Counted from the stretch's first letter, positions 34,805 to 45,245 are shown. The stretch: 64,000 nt of DNA from Legionella waltersii (GCF_001468085.1 NZ_LNZB01000041.1:21748-85747); one strand, 5' to 3'. The notes: a model not told the origin generated them from the sequence alone. Translations and numbers: made by a program.

Positions 34805-37303
34805 CTATTTTGCGGAAGTATACACTACATCGACACCATTTCCAGAATCACTGCTGCTGATTTGTATGCTTAAAAATTTGTTTAAAAGATATTTTAGAGT
34901 CAGGATATTGGGATCGGATTGACTTAAACCGACGTTGTAACTGACATACACTCTGTTTGAAATAGTCTTTCCAACGACTACTCCAGTCGTGTCTGTGATT
35001 TGCTTTGTAGCTTGGTTGTAATTACTTGTGGATTGAACATTGACATCAAACCCTAGTTTTTGTTTTAGCTGTTCAACGAGCTCTGCACCATTTGTCCCAG
35101 TTCCTAGATTCATGGAGGAAATGGCCGCCAATAGTAATTGCCCTCCAGCTTTATTGGCTTGGCTCGCTGGCCGACCTAAAACAAGCAAAGAGAGTATGTC
35201 TGCTTGGGATAGAGAGGGCGGATTAGAAAATAATTGAATTTTAGGTGATTGGAGACGTCCAGTTACTTCGACTCCCGCACTAATTTTATCTCCAAAATTA
35301 GTGTTGTTTTCTGTATTTAAATCGAAGATACCGGGTGTACTGCTTAAGTTATTAAATGTAGTGCTGATTTGTTTTGAGGCTCTTAGACTAATACCTGGAT
35401 TATCGGGTTTTCCCCCTGTAAATAATAATTGACCTTGTTCAATATGTAGATCTTGCGCATAAGCCTTGTATTCACCTTTAGTCACGTTTAGTTCACCTTT
35501 TGCAGTGATAGGCCCTTGAGCTAATTGATTGAGGACTACTGAACCATTGAGCAAGGCATGCAAACCTTTGAAGGTTAATTCCACTGTGTCACCTAATGCA
35601 ATTTTGATATTCATACTGGTGTTGAAGACAGAAATAGGAGTTGTATCACTATTTTTAGTGAAAACAATGTCTTCAGAGGCACTTAAACTGTTAGTAAATG
35701 CGTGGGGGTTGATGTGAGCCTCTGGCACTAAAATTTCCCCTGAAATAGCGACTAGACTTGGACTTATCCCCAATTGTAAATTGGGACTAATTTGAATTTG
35801 ATATTCTTTAGTATTTGCAATAGTAAAAGAATCTCCTTGAAGGGAAAGATCTCCATGCAAATCCTTAGTGAATAGCCCTTTACCATTTAAGTGAAGCTTT
35901 TTCCCACTGGATTCAATTGATCCAGTTGCATTCCATTGACCATTTTTAGCAGTAAAGATAAGCTCAATTGGATTTAAGATTACTCCAAGTGCATTGATAT
36001 TCATGGAGCTATGCTTAAGAGCTAATGAGCCTTCATAGCTAACATTCGATAAGGTTCCTCGGGCTTTTAATTGAGCTAACAGTTCCCCCTTTAATTGTTG
36101 AATATATGGACTGATCTTTTGCAAAAAATCAATGGAGCTAAATTGTAAGGTTGCGTCTGCAATTAAGGCTTGTTTGTTGAAATCTGTATTTAGTTTGAAC
36201 TTTGGTAAAGAAAAAGAGAGTTTTATCAATTTATTAGAGTCTACTTTGACCTGTCCTTGACCAGCAAATTGCTTGGGAGTAAGTGTCGCCTTAATCACAG
36301 TTCCTTCAAAAGGAATAGACGTAGTTGGGGTAAGCCGATAATGGCCTGGACTTATTGTCAAAGTGAAGTCCCCATCATTAGGACTTTGAATAGAGCCCTT
36401 AAGTATTAAGCTTGAGTAGAGGCCTTCTTGTTTGGATGATCGTAAAGGTTGTAATAGATTAGCATCAAAGGACCAGTTCCATGGATATACTCCATGAATT
36501 GAGCTTTTTAATTGCCAATTTTGTCCTGCGTTAACGTTAATTTTAGAGTTTAATTGAATGAAAAGAGTTGGCAGGGTGCCGCTAACTTCAATTCTGCCGT
36601 TAGGACTATTCAGAAGACTATTTTTTGGGGTTTTCCAGAGTAAGTTGTTCCATTTAATGATCTGTTTGAAATGAGTTAGCTGTTGAAGAGATCCACTCAT
36701 GGATAGGGTGGCCGGGCTAGATACACTGCCAGTCCATTGGATATCTTCTAGATTACCATTGAGAGTAATGTTGCCAGAGATCGAGTTAAATCGGTTGCTT
36801 TTAGCGGTTAATACGAATTTCCCACCTAAGGCATAGGGGTATACTTGTTGTAGACGAAGCCGTCCTTTTGCCTTCAAATAGGAATAATTAAATTCAATCG
36901 AGCTTAAATTGATTCCTTCTTTGTTGATGATACCTTTAGCATGGATATTACTTACCGATTTAAGTGGGCTTTTAGGGTTAAATTGGATTAATTTGGCTGA
37001 AAAGTGATTGATAGGTAATTGTTTATGCATTAAAGAGAGAAATTGCCAATTGATTTTAATTTGTTTAAGTCGGATTTCTTGATGATTGTTTTTATAAATT
37101 AACTGACCAATTGTGAACTCATCCACTAATCGTCCATTCAAATTGGAGACGGATAACGAACCAGGAAGCCAGAGACGACTGAGTTTAATGCTAAGATATA
37201 AGCCAGGTGTGGTGGTTAGGAAAAATGACAGTAAACAAATGATAACGATACTGGTCATCAACCCACAATACAGGATTTTTTTTAATAGTCTTTTCACACT
37301 CAT
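34805..37303 (-). CDS. tamB: Translocation and assembly module subunit TamB (AsmA-like)
   Basis: Inner-membrane-anchored periplasmic protein with an extended beta structure, involved in lipid transport and outer membrane protein assembly. The 832-residue protein starts with a signal anchor (about 12-35) and has long repeats of amphipathic strands. It ends in the TamB/DUF490 domain (ADILSLLVLGRPASQ, QLLLAAISSMNLGTG, KLGFDVNVQST). It is much shorter than E. coli TamB (about 1260), the size range seen in many other Gammaproteobacteria. Its ATG overlaps the tamA stop by four bases. Confidence 0.9.
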   Translation of the reverse strand: MSVKRLLKKILYCGLMTSIVIICLLSFFLTTTPGLYLSIKLSRLWLPGSLSVSNLNGRLVDEFTIGQLIYKNNHQEIRLKQIKINWQFLSLMHKQLPINHFSAKLIQFNPKSPLKSVSNIHAKGIINKEGINLSSIEFNYSYLKAKGRLRLQQVYPYALGGKFVLTAKSNRFNSISGNITLNGNLEDIQWTGSVSSPATLSMSGSLQQLTHFKQIIKWNNLLWKTPKNSLLNSPNGRIEVSGTLPTLFIQLNSKINVNAGQNWQLKSSIHGVYPWNWSFDANLLQPLRSSKQEGLYSSLILKGSIQSPNDGDFTLTISPGHYRLTPTTSIPFEGTVIKATLTPKQFAGQGQVKVDSNKLIKLSFSLPKFKLNTDFNKQALIADATLQFSSIDFLQKISPYIQQLKGELLAQLKARGTLSNVSYEGSLALKHSSMNINALGVILNPIELIFTAKNGQWNATGSIESSGKKLHLNGKGLFTKDLHGDLSLQGDSFTIANTKEYQIQISPNLQLGISPSLVAISGEILVPEAHINPHAFTNSLSASEDIVFTKNSDTTPISVFNTSMNIKIALGDTVELTFKGLHALLNGSVVLNQLAQGPITAKGELNVTKGEYKAYAQDLHIEQGQLLFTGGKPDNPGISLRASKQISTTFNNLSSTPGIFDLNTENNTNFGDKISAGVEVTGRLQSPKIQLFSNPPSLSQADILSLLVLGRPASQANKAGGQLLLAAISSMNLGTGTNGAELVEQLKQKLGFDVNVQSTSNYNQATKQITDTTGVVVGKTISNRVYVSYNVGLSQSDPNILTLKYLLNKFLSIQISSSDSGNGVDVVYTSAK

Positions 37304-38988
37304 AAGTCCGGCCCCATGCTAATGGCTAAACGTGGGTTATTCTTTGTTTTTTGAAATTGCCTATTGATGGGCTGGGCTAAACCAACTTTAATCGGGCCTA
37401 TAGGAGATACCCACATTAAGCCACCACCAACATCGTATTGTAAATGTATTTGAGTTGGATTGAATACATCACCGACATCATAAAAGCCAACTAGGTACCA
37501 ATTTTTCTTGAATTCCTTCTGTATCTCAATTCCCGTATAGGTTATGTATTTGCCTGGGCCGATTGAATTGTAGGTATAGCCTTTTAGATTATCGGTTCCT
37601 CCTAGTAATTGGGCTAGGGAGAGTGGTAGTTGCGTAATGTCATCCATGGCAGTCAGACCTTGGATTGTATGCCCATACAACCTTAGTCTTAATGGTTCAA
37701 TCATCAAAGCAGCTTTTCCATCAAAAGACAATTGTCCGAAATCTAGATTGGAAAAGGTGTATTTATTTGAGCCTAGTGCATTGATGGTTAAATTATAACC
37801 GGATGGAGAAAACAGAATGTTGTTTGCTTCTCTTAGGCTCACTGTTGCTTTAGGATACAGAAGAAATTGATAACTATTCGCTTGTAATGAGTAATGAAAG
37901 TCTTCATAAAGAGCGTTTACTGATAAAGTTCTTTGAAAGTGATCAGTATTGTGTTGCTGTCCAATGGCCATAAGCCAAGAATTACTATACCCAGCATTGT
38001 AGTTCAAATTAGAGAAATTACCCGTAATCGCATATTGATCAGTAACTGGCTTATAACCAGGGATAAGATATTGGGCTTGAAGTGCGCTTTGGCGAAACGA
38101 ACCTTGGGCAACGGCATTAAATTTATGACCCATTGGATTGACTGGAGTAATATGGAAAGCGGCTGTTCCCCGAACACCAGTGTCAGTTCCATATCCTGCG
38201 CCAAGAGTGTAGGAGTATTTTGATACGGGTTTTAACTGAACTGAGATAGGGACTGTTTGGCTTTCGGATAACTCTGGTTTTACTATGACCGAGTTAAAAT
38301 AACCACTGTTAGAAAGATACTCATTCAATTGAAGCACTTTGTCACTGGAGTATGGGGCCCCTGGAGTAAAGGGAATGTAGCGACGTAACAGTTTTGGTGA
38401 AATATACGTTGGGCTAAATTGGACTTGACCATAATAAAACAAGGGCCCAGTATCGAACTCTAAACTGATTTTTGCAGAGTTCTGTTGTTCATCAACAAGA
38501 ATTTCTGCTTTGCGGAAGTTTGCATGAAGGTATCCCAAGCTTTCTGCTTTGTTCATTAACTGTTGTTTAGCCAGATTATATTGCTCAGAAAGTAGAGGGT
38601 CACCAAGATGTATAGGTATCTTACTTATTGTATCCTGTAAAATAGGGTTATTTTTACCTTCGCCTATCAAACGGGTGTTTAGAGAGGTCACTTGAATCTG
38701 AGGACCGGGTAGGACACTAATAATGCTGTTTCTTTCATTATTGACTATCAGTTTTATTTGGGGATGAAAATACCCAAATGCTTGCATTGCTCTGGTTGTT
38801 TGATTAATTAATTCCTCTTCCTGAAACTCAGCTAAAGGTTTGATTTGCTGTAACTCTTCCAAGCGCTTTTCTATGTTAGATTGCACAATGGGTTCTACCC
38901 CAAAGATGCTTACTGTATTGCTTTTGCTGTTTTCTGCCCGTGCAGCAAAACTACAGCACATGAATACAGCCAGCAGAAGTCGAATCAT
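37300..38988 (-). CDS. tamA: Outer membrane assembly factor TamA (BamA superfamily)
   Basis: Omp85-family beta barrel that works with TamB. The 562-residue protein has a signal peptide (LLLAVFMCCSFAARA), about three POTRA domains (30-250), then a 16-strand barrel with the GAGYGTDTGVRGTAAF entry and the GGTDNLKGYTYNSIGPG loop that carries the conserved RGY-like motif (here KGY). It ends in GPDL rather than in Phe. It is coupled to tamB and directly follows mutS on the same strand after 12 bp. Confidence 0.92.
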   Translation of the reverse strand: MIRLLLAVFMCCSFAARAENSKSNTVSIFGVEPIVQSNIEKRLEELQQIKPLAEFQEEELINQTTRAMQAFGYFHPQIKLIVNNERNSIISVLPGPQIQVTSLNTRLIGEGKNNPILQDTISKIPIHLGDPLLSEQYNLAKQQLMNKAESLGYLHANFRKAEILVDEQQNSAKISLEFDTGPLFYYGQVQFSPTYISPKLLRRYIPFTPGAPYSSDKVLQLNEYLSNSGYFNSVIVKPELSESQTVPISVQLKPVSKYSYTLGAGYGTDTGVRGTAAFHITPVNPMGHKFNAVAQGSFRQSALQAQYLIPGYKPVTDQYAITGNFSNLNYNAGYSNSWLMAIGQQHNTDHFQRTLSVNALYEDFHYSLQANSYQFLLYPKATVSLREANNILFSPSGYNLTINALGSNKYTFSNLDFGQLSFDGKAALMIEPLRLRLYGHTIQGLTAMDDITQLPLSLAQLLGGTDNLKGYTYNSIGPGKYITYTGIEIQKEFKKNWYLVGFYDVGDVFNPTQIHLQYDVGGGLMWVSPIGPIKVGLAQPINRQFQKTKNNPRLAISMGPDL

Positions 38989-39000
38989 TTAGTCCTCGCC

Positions 39001-41538
39001 CTAGGTGCTTTCATCGACCAGCTCCAACTTTTTCAAGTGATAAATGAAGTCAAGGGCATCTTTAGCACTTAAACTATCGGGGTTTATTCTGGACAAAGCG
39101 CTTAGAATTGGTGATTCAAAAGGGGTATCCATTGTTGCGATATCGGTGTTCAAGGTGTTTTTGTGCGTCTGCTGCAAATATTGATTTGCGGAATAAAGCA
39201 CTTCTTCAGGGATACCTGCAAGTTTAGCGACCTCAATACCATAACTACGATTGGCCGATCCGTTTTCAACGCGATATAAAAAGATTATTTTACCAGAATC
39301 AACAGAAGCCTTTAGATGCACATTGCGAATACACGAGTATTCATGAGCTAATTGGGTGAGTTCTAAATAATGGGTTGAAAAGAGGGTATAGGCTTTGATT
39401 TTAGAGGCTAAATAGGCACAGCTTGCATAGGCTATGGACATCCCGTCATAGGTGCTTGTACCTCTACCAATTTCATCAATCAATACCAGACTTTCATGGC
39501 TAGCCTGTCTTAAAATTTGTGCTGTTTCAGTCATTTCTACCATAAAGGTCGACCGACCTGAAGCTAGATCATCACTCGCTCCTATTCGAGTGAAAATTCG
39601 GTCAATTGGTCCTATCACGGCTTCTTTAGCCGGTACAAAACTACCTATGTGTGCTAATAAAACGATTAGAGCTGTTTGGCGCATGTAGGTGGATTTTCCA
39701 CCCATATTGGGGCCAGTGATTAAAAGCATGTTTTGGCTAGGATTTAATTCCAAATCATTTGCGATAAATTGTTCTTCCACTAAGGTTTCTATGACCGGAT
39801 GACGGCCTTCGGTGATATGGATGCCAGAGGTATTCGTCAAAGTAGGGCAAATCCATCTCATGCTTTGCGACCTTTCTGACAAATTGCTGAGAACATCAAG
39901 TTCAGCCAGTCCGTCTGCGATATTCTTTAATGCAGGAATATATTGCTGCATCTCCTGCAATAAATTCTCATAAAGCCATTTTTCTCGGGCTAAGGCTTTT
40001 GTTTGGGCTGTGAGTACCTTTTCTTCAAAAACCTTGAGTTCTGGAGTGATATACCGTTCTACGTTTTTTAAGGTTTGTTTCCTTTGATAATTCAACGGAG
40101 CTTGCTCTGATTGAGTTTTAGACAATTCGATGTAAAATCCTTGAACCGAATTAAAACCCAGTTTTAAAGTAGAAAGACCAGTTCGCTTTTTTTCTTCAAC
40201 TTCAAGTTGAGTCAGGGTTGCATTAGCATTGGTACTAAGTAGTTTTAACTCATCCAGTTCTTCATCAAAACCCATCGCTATAACTCCACCATCGCGAATG
40301 AGCATCGGTGGGTTTTCGACGATAGCAGTGTCTAACAGAAGTTTAAGTTGAGGAATTGTTTTAATCTTCTCTCGTATCTGAACAATCAAATTGGCAGTAT
40401 TGATGTTTAATGAATCTTCAAACGCTGGAAGTATCTCAAGGGTATCTCTTAGATGTATAAGATCCCTAGGTCTAGCTGATTTTAGAGCAATCCGAGAGAG
40501 AATCCGTTCTACGTCACAACATGATTTCAACAAGTGATGAATCGTGATGTCTTGTTCTTTAGAGATAATCTCTTGAATGGCTTGTTGACGGGATTTCAAA
40601 AGATTAACGTTTTTAGTCGGTTTAGCAAGCCATCGTTTAAGTAGGCGCCCGCCCATTGGAGAGGCGGTTTTGTCTAAAATCGTGAGTAAACAATTAGGAG
40701 TTCCACCTTGAGAATTTTCAAACAGTTCTAAATGCTTTTGAGTAGATGCATCCAATTGTAAATAGTCTTCAGAGCGCTCTAAAGTGACCGCATTTAAATG
40801 CGGAATGGCTTGTTTTTGAGTAACCTTTACATAGTGTAATAGGGCCCCAGCGGATATTATTGCATTCGGATAGTCCTTGTCACTAAATGCAGACAAGTGA
40901 CTCACTGAGAACTGTTCACATAAGAGCTGCTGAGCAAACTCCAAATTAAACTCCCAGCCAGGCCTTGATTTTGTGGGGTATTGATCGCAAAAATCAGGTA
41001 ATAGACCGGTCTCAGAATACAAGATCTCTGCTGGTTGCAGACGAGTTAACTCAGCTCGAAGATGTGCTTCATCCTTAAGCTCTAATAGATGAAAACGACC
41101 TCCACTAAGATCTAACCATGCCATACCATAGTTATTTTTTTTACGTTGTATTGCCAATAAGAGATTATCCTTTTTAGCTTCCATCAATGCTTCATCGGTG
41201 ACGGTTCCGGGAGTAATAATTCGAGTGACTTGGCGCTCGACAGGGCCTTTGCTGGTTGCTGGATCACCAATTTGCTCGCATATCGCTACGGACTCCCCTT
41301 TTTTTAATAACCTAGCGAGATAATTTTCTACTGCATGGTAGGGGACACCTGCCATCGGGATTGGTTTATCTGCTGATTGACCTCGATGAGTTAAGGTGAG
41401 GTCTAATAGTTGAGAAGCACGTTTAGCATCATCAAAGAACAACTCATAAAAATCGCCCATCCGATAAAAGAGGAGCATATTGGGGTAGTCCGCTTTGATG
41501 CGCAGGTACTGTTGCATCATGGGTGTGTGTGTTGTCAT
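39001..41538 (-). CDS. mutS: DNA mismatch repair protein MutS
   Basis: Recognises mismatches and starts repair. The 845-residue length is normal. The N-terminal [15 protein letters not shown] carries the F-x-E mismatch-contact motif. The ATPase domain has Walker [15 protein letters not shown], Walker [16 protein letters not shown] and FSTHYLELT. The C-terminal helices end in [12 protein letters not shown], shorter than in E. coli. The first ATG is well placed; the next gene on the other side is divergent. Confidence 0.97.
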   Translation of the reverse strand: MTTHTPMMQQYLRIKADYPNMLLFYRMGDFYELFFDDAKRASQLLDLTLTHRGQSADKPIPMAGVPYHAVENYLARLLKKGESVAICEQIGDPATSKGPVERQVTRIITPGTVTDEALMEAKKDNLLLAIQRKKNNYGMAWLDLSGGRFHLLELKDEAHLRAELTRLQPAEILYSETGLLPDFCDQYPTKSRPGWEFNLEFAQQLLCEQFSVSHLSAFSDKDYPNAIISAGALLHYVKVTQKQAIPHLNAVTLERSEDYLQLDASTQKHLELFENSQGGTPNCLLTILDKTASPMGGRLLKRWLAKPTKNVNLLKSRQQAIQEIISKEQDITIHHLLKSCCDVERILSRIALKSARPRDLIHLRDTLEILPAFEDSLNINTANLIVQIREKIKTIPQLKLLLDTAIVENPPMLIRDGGVIAMGFDEELDELKLLSTNANATLTQLEVEEKKRTGLSTLKLGFNSVQGFYIELSKTQSEQAPLNYQRKQTLKNVERYITPELKVFEEKVLTAQTKALAREKWLYENLLQEMQQYIPALKNIADGLAELDVLSNLSERSQSMRWICPTLTNTSGIHITEGRHPVIETLVEEQFIANDLELNPSQNMLLITGPNMGGKSTYMRQTALIVLLAHIGSFVPAKEAVIGPIDRIFTRIGASDDLASGRSTFMVEMTETAQILRQASHESLVLIDEIGRGTSTYDGMSIAYASCAYLASKIKAYTLFSTHYLELTQLAHEYSCIRNVHLKASVDSGKIIFLYRVENGSANRSYGIEVAKLAGIPEEVLYSANQYLQQTHKNTLNTDIATMDTPFESPILSALSRINPDSLSAKDALDFIYHLKKLELVDEST

Positions 41539-41685
41539 TGTTATTATTCGTGATTGAAATCGTATGATTTTAACAAATGAGCAGGTTTAAGTCAGTATTG
41601 AAGGTAGACGTTTTAGTTGCCTGCTAACAAATAACTCAGTTGGACTATAATTAAATCATCGAATGTAAGTTGAAAGGTGACCCAA

Positions 41686-42711
41686 ATGCCCAAGACACAA
41701 CAACAGTTATTTGATCAAATCGCGGATGCGTTGGATCCAGCTACTGAACGCAGCAAAGAGGAGCGCATGAACCTGTTACTATCAGCTCTCTATGACATGA
41801 ATGATAACGTAAAAAAGCCTCGGCCTGTTAAACCTGAAGCAATAGATGCTAAAAAACTAGTAGAGGTTATTAATGCTACTGCCGACTTAAATAACGAAGG
41901 CATTAATGACGCAAGAAGGGTATTAACAGCTGTGATGGGGAATTTTGAGCTCTATGGATTCAGTCCAAAAATGAGTCCTCTATTTGTAAATAACTTATAC
42001 AAAAAAGATGCCTTATCAATAATTCCTAAATTCCCAATAGAAGGTGAAAAGGAGACTACTAATGCCATTTTAGTAGACTTTGTTCGATCAAGAGTTAAGT
42101 CAAAACTAGAATTTGTTTTTTCTGAGTTTGGGAAAAGTATTATAGACTATTTAAAGACTTTACAAAGTTCATTAACGGGTGAAGGGGTTTCTGAGATACC
42201 AGCCCCGGATCCAAAATCAGATGACATTATTGACTACTCAGAAAATTATAGTGGATCTATTCCAAAGAAAGCGAATTCAAAGCTAGAGGAATACCTACAG
42301 TATACAGAGCTGTGTTGCAAAACAAATCCATTAATTCAAAATTCTGAAGCAGCTCAGGGTTTTTATAATGAAGGAATCAATTCACGTTGTTTATTCGCTC
42401 TTACAAAAATTAAATCCATCATCGAAGACACTGATTGGACATTAGGTAAGTGGGGTAGTAATTCAATGATCGAGGTTAATGGGGGAAAAAAGGAAATACC
42501 GAAGCACATGAAGGAAATACACGATAAAATTAAACACGCAGAACAAAATCCAAAAGATGCGCTAAATATGTTAAAAGACATCCATGAGATATCCGAAAGG
42601 GCACTTTCAGATAAACCTACAATTTTTAAAAAGTTTAGGGAGCGTAGCCAAGAAACTAGGAGTGCTTATGAAGAAATTGCGAATCAATCAGGAAAAAGAT
42701 TCGAAATTTAA
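41686..42711 (+). CDS. Effector-like orphan protein
   Basis: A 341-residue soluble, highly helical protein without recognised motif. The ATG at 41686 follows AAAGGTGA by 5 bases; a GTG at 41677 would lie inside that site. It is rich in Lys, Glu, Ser and Asn, with a flexible Pro/Asp region near 170-190 (IPAPDPKSDD). The C-terminus SAYEEIANQSGKRFEI has the Glu/Ser pattern seen near many Dot/Icm signals. It has its own promoter region and no operon partner, and breaks the mutS-cinA neighbourhood. Effector status is inferred from character and context only. Confidence 0.55.
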   Translation: MPKTQQQLFDQIADALDPATERSKEERMNLLLSALYDMNDNVKKPRPVKPEAIDAKKLVEVINATADLNNEGINDARRVLTAVMGNFELYGFSPKMSPLFVNNLYKKDALSIIPKFPIEGEKETTNAILVDFVRSRVKSKLEFVFSEFGKSIIDYLKTLQSSLTGEGVSEIPAPDPKSDDIIDYSENYSGSIPKKANSKLEEYLQYTELCCKTNPLIQNSEAAQGFYNEGINSRCLFALTKIKSIIEDTDWTLGKWGSNSMIEVNGGKKEIPKHMKEIHDKIKHAEQNPKDALNMLKDIHEISERALSDKPTIFKKFRERSQETRSAYEEIANQSGKRFEI

Positions 42712-42892
42712 CGTAAAAGGGTATTTAAATGCTTATGATCAGAGTGAGTACCCTTGCTATGCTCGAATTGCGTTCAATAGGTTGTTAATGAGTAATTTTA
42801 TTTTTGTAAAATGATTGATAAGTTATTCACTTAATATGAATATTTGCTAGAATTAGCGTGATCCATCATAAAAATAATAAGGGAGAGTGAGT

Positions 42893-43093
42893 ATGAAACG
42901 TTTAGCGATGGTTGCGGCAGCTAGCCTTTTAGCCATGTTGTTAACCGGTTGTGGTGAAGGCTCTAAGCCAGAAGCTCCAAAAACTGATGATGCTACAGCT
43001 ACTCAGCAAACTCAAGGCAATGCAACTCAAAATACAGAGAGCAATGCTGGAGAAGAGCAAAAGCCAGCTGAAGGACAAACAGAGAGTCACTAA
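42893..43093 (+). CDS. Small lipoprotein with low-complexity tail
   Basis: A 66-residue precursor with a lipobox: MKRLAMVAAASLLAMLLTGC, so Cys20 is the likely acylated residue. The mature 47 residues are only Gln, Asn, Thr, Glu, Ala, Pro and Lys with no structure. AAGGGAGA precedes the ATG by about 6 bases, favouring it over a GTG at 42887. An envelope lipoprotein of unknown role, transcribed alone. Confidence 0.65.
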   Translation: MKRLAMVAAASLLAMLLTGCGEGSKPEAPKTDDATATQQTQGNATQNTESNAGEEQKPAEGQTESH

Positions 43094-43130
43094 TTCTTTT
43101 TTAGATTAATGACCTTTGAGTTAATTAGTC

Positions 43131-43194
43131 CTAAAAGCCTTGATTCCTGTGCTCTGTGCTTACTCATAGCACTAACCATAATCAAGGCTTTTAG
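43131..43194. other. Long stem-loop between lipoprotein gene and cinA
   Basis: Perfect 14-base arms CTAAAAGCCTTGAT (43131-43144) and ATCAAGGCTTTTAG (43181-43194) enclose 36 bases with a second inner pair GTGCT/AGCAC. The structure begins 37 bp after the lipoprotein stop. No T-run follows at once (CTTTAAAA). It may end the lipoprotein transcript or be a small structured RNA. Confidence 0.5.
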
Positions 43195-43232
43195 CTTTAA
43201 AACGCGATTCAATACTATTTTTGGTCAGGTCA

Positions 43233-43721
43233 ATGAACCAATACATAGAGTTAATCAAAGACATCTCAACTGCTCTTAGTGAGCATCATTGGAAATTAGT
43301 GACTGCCGAGTCTTGTACAGGAGGGCTAATATCTACTTGTCTAACCGACATGCCTGGAAGCTCAAATTGGTTTGAGCGCGGATTTGTAACTTACAGCAAT
43401 GCATCAAAAGAAGAAATGCTTTCTGTTCCCCATGATTTAATGAAGCGCTATGGGGCTGTCAGTGAAGAAGTGGCATTAGCGATGGCTCTCGGAGCAATTG
43501 AACACAGCCATGGTGATGTAGCAGTCTCAGTCACTGGAATAGCTGGACCAGATGGAGGTACTCTGGATAAACCAGTTGGAACAGTTTGTTTTTCTTGGGC
43601 TCTTCGAGATTTGTCTTCACAGACCGCTAGACAACAATTCAGTGGCAATAGACAAGAAATACGAGCACAAGCCTGTCATTATGCATTAAATGGTGCATTA
43701 TTCCTTTTAAAAAACAGCTAG
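43233..43721 (+). CDS. pncC: CinA C-terminal-type protein (NMN amidohydrolase PncC)
   Basis: Hydrolyses nicotinamide mononucleotide to nicotinic acid mononucleotide in the pyridine nucleotide cycle. The 162-residue protein (ATG at 43233; a TTG 12 bases earlier is less likely) is the stand-alone CinA C-domain with TAESCTGGLISTCLTDMPGS, FVTYSNASKEEML, VSVTGIAGPDGGT and PVGTVCFSW. In many Gammaproteobacteria it lies just before recA. Here an extra gene sits between the two. Confidence 0.92.
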   Translation: MNQYIELIKDISTALSEHHWKLVTAESCTGGLISTCLTDMPGSSNWFERGFVTYSNASKEEMLSVPHDLMKRYGAVSEEVALAMALGAIEHSHGDVAVSVTGIAGPDGGTLDKPVGTVCFSWALRDLSSQTARQQFSGNRQEIRAQACHYALNGALFLLKNS

Positions 43722-43876
43722 CAATTACTTGACTCTTGTTGAGCCATTAAGGTCTTTGCACGCAGCAAAGATGATTGGGCCTGATTTTAGATATATCCTC
43801 AAAATACACTCGCCTCATGATTTTGTCCTTAGTTTGTCCTTAGTTAAAGGGTAAAAGTGCTCGTTAACTTTTCCTG

Positions 43877-43905
43877 TTGCTTTATTGATACAAAATGATT
43901 AAAAT
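43877..43905 (+). promoter_or_regulatory. Predicted sigma-70 promoter of the Sdb-like hydrolase gene
   Basis: TTGCTT (43877-43882), 17 bases, TAAAAT (43900-43905), 31 bp before the ATG at 43937. It supports that start over the ATG at 43895, which would lie inside the promoter. An inverted pair AAGTGCTC and GAGCACTT surrounds this promoter and could be an operator. Confidence 0.45.
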
Positions 43906-43936
43906 AAGAGCACTTATTTCAATTAAAGAGAATTTC

Positions 43937-45184
43937 ATGGCTAAGTACTATAAAGCTCCCAAACCAACCTACAGCAATTGGGAATGGTTTAAATTTATTG
44001 CAGCACGAACTGTATTCCCACCCATTTTGTTATGGGATTTATTAAAAATGGGTGCGAACAAATGGCTGGGTGGCTATGTTGGACGCATAGTCTTGCCAGC
44101 TCAAACGTTGGGTTTTACTGGAGTATCTGAATCCGATCTAGGCCGCTATAACACCAGTAATTACACCTGTGAAAAATACGATGTAGAAACTCATGATGGG
44201 GTTCATTTAGACACGGTCCAAATTACTCATCGTTCACAAAAAGACAGAGACCCAAAATTCCAACAATACATCATTAATTTTGTTGGTAATGGGGCGTGTT
44301 ACAAAGACATCATGGATGAAATGCAACGGGATGCAAACGAGTTGAAGGTAAATGTTATTGGGTTTGATTTGCGTGGAGTTGGCTCAAGTACAGGCCATGC
44401 TCAATCAAAGGATGACTTGGTAACAGACGGTATCGCTCAAGTTCAAAGATTGTTAGATGCTGGAGTTTCACCAGAAAATATTACGTTAAAGGCCCATTCG
44501 CTTGGTGCTGGTGTTGCTTCCTTGGTTGCGCATCATTTTCTTCAACAGGATATACGTATTAATGTATTCAGTAGTCGGTCATTTAGTTCAATCACTAATT
44601 TTGTCGTTGGAGTGATACGTCGGGATTATAATGAGGAATCTCCACGTGGGTCTCTACTAGCCCGAGGTAATAAGGAACCAATAGGTAAACAAATACTGGG
44701 TTGGATGCTTAAACCGATCATTAAATTGGCGGTTTCTTTAGTGAATTGGGAAATTAGTGCTGGAGATGCCTTTAAAGAAATTCCTGAAGAATTTAGAGAT
44801 TATATGGTTGTTCGGTCTAAAAAAGATATCCGTGCTGACCGATTAGATGATCAAGTGATACCTCATTACGCATCGGTGCATGAAGCACTTTCTTCAGAAC
44901 GTAAGGATAAAAAGGCGGCTATCGATAAGTTAATTAAAGCCGCTGAAAAGAGTCACGATGTTGAAAAGGTATCGCGTTTAAAAGCTGAGAGAAATAGAAT
45001 CAAAGAATCTCATAAAATGGATACGATTAGCACTGATCGATATGCAGAGGGCCATAATAGTCCTTGGAATGGCCTCAAAAATCGTTTGGGCACAAATGGA
45101 CATGAATTCTTTAAAGCGTTTTTTCAAAGGGCTGATAAAGATCATGGGGTGCATGAGACACAACAATCAATAAAATACCTATAG
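43937..45184 (+). CDS. Alpha/beta hydrolase, SidB/Sdb-type candidate Dot/Icm effector
   Basis: A 415-residue protein from MAKYYKAPKP. A hydrophobic N-terminal stretch (about 17-40) could bind membrane. The hydrolase core shows IINFVGNGACYKD (oxyanion turn), NVIGFDLRGVGSSTG, and the nucleophile elbow KAHSLGAG with Ser188. An Asp in the DDQVIPHYAS region and His in NSPWNGLKNRL/GHEFF or EGHNS could complete the triad. Size and motifs resemble the SidB paralogues SdbA, SdbB and SdbC of L. pneumophila, which are Dot/Icm substrates. The C-terminus (ADKDHGVHETQQSIKYL) is polar. It separates cinA from recA. Substrate unknown, perhaps a lipid ester. Confidence 0.6.
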   Translation: MAKYYKAPKPTYSNWEWFKFIAARTVFPPILLWDLLKMGANKWLGGYVGRIVLPAQTLGFTGVSESDLGRYNTSNYTCEKYDVETHDGVHLDTVQITHRSQKDRDPKFQQYIINFVGNGACYKDIMDEMQRDANELKVNVIGFDLRGVGSSTGHAQSKDDLVTDGIAQVQRLLDAGVSPENITLKAHSLGAGVASLVAHHFLQQDIRINVFSSRSFSSITNFVVGVIRRDYNEESPRGSLLARGNKEPIGKQILGWMLKPIIKLAVSLVNWEISAGDAFKEIPEEFRDYMVVRSKKDIRADRLDDQVIPHYASVHEALSSERKDKKAAIDKLIKAAEKSHDVEKVSRLKAERNRIKESHKMDTISTDRYAEGHNSPWNGLKNRLGTNGHEFFKAFFQRADKDHGVHETQQSIKYL

Positions 45185-45190
45185 GATAAT

Positions 45191-45208
45191 CGCCCTAGAA
45201 ATAGGGCG
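45191..45208. other. Short GNRA-type hairpin after the Sdb-like gene
   Basis: CGCCCTA, GAAA, TAGGGCG immediately follows the stop codon at 45184 and lies just upstream of the recA promoter. There is no U-run; it may be a weak or Rho-aided terminator. Confidence 0.45.
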
Positions 45209-45216
45209 AATTCTAA

Positions 45217-45245
45217 TTGCTGAGCATCCATATCTATGTGATAAT
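45217..45245 (+). promoter_or_regulatory. Predicted extended -10 promoter of recA
   Basis: TTGCTG (45217-45222), 17 bases, GATAAT (45240-45245) with TGT in front (extended -10). It lies 34 bp upstream of the ATG at 45280. No LexA palindrome (CTGT-N8-ACAG) is present in the gap 45185-45279, in keeping with the reported absence of LexA in L. pneumophila. Confidence 0.5.

Noticed and set aside
43895-43936. Earlier ATG for the Sdb-like hydrolase
   Set aside because: It lies upstream of, or inside, the predicted -10 element; the ATG at 43937 has a better ribosome site.
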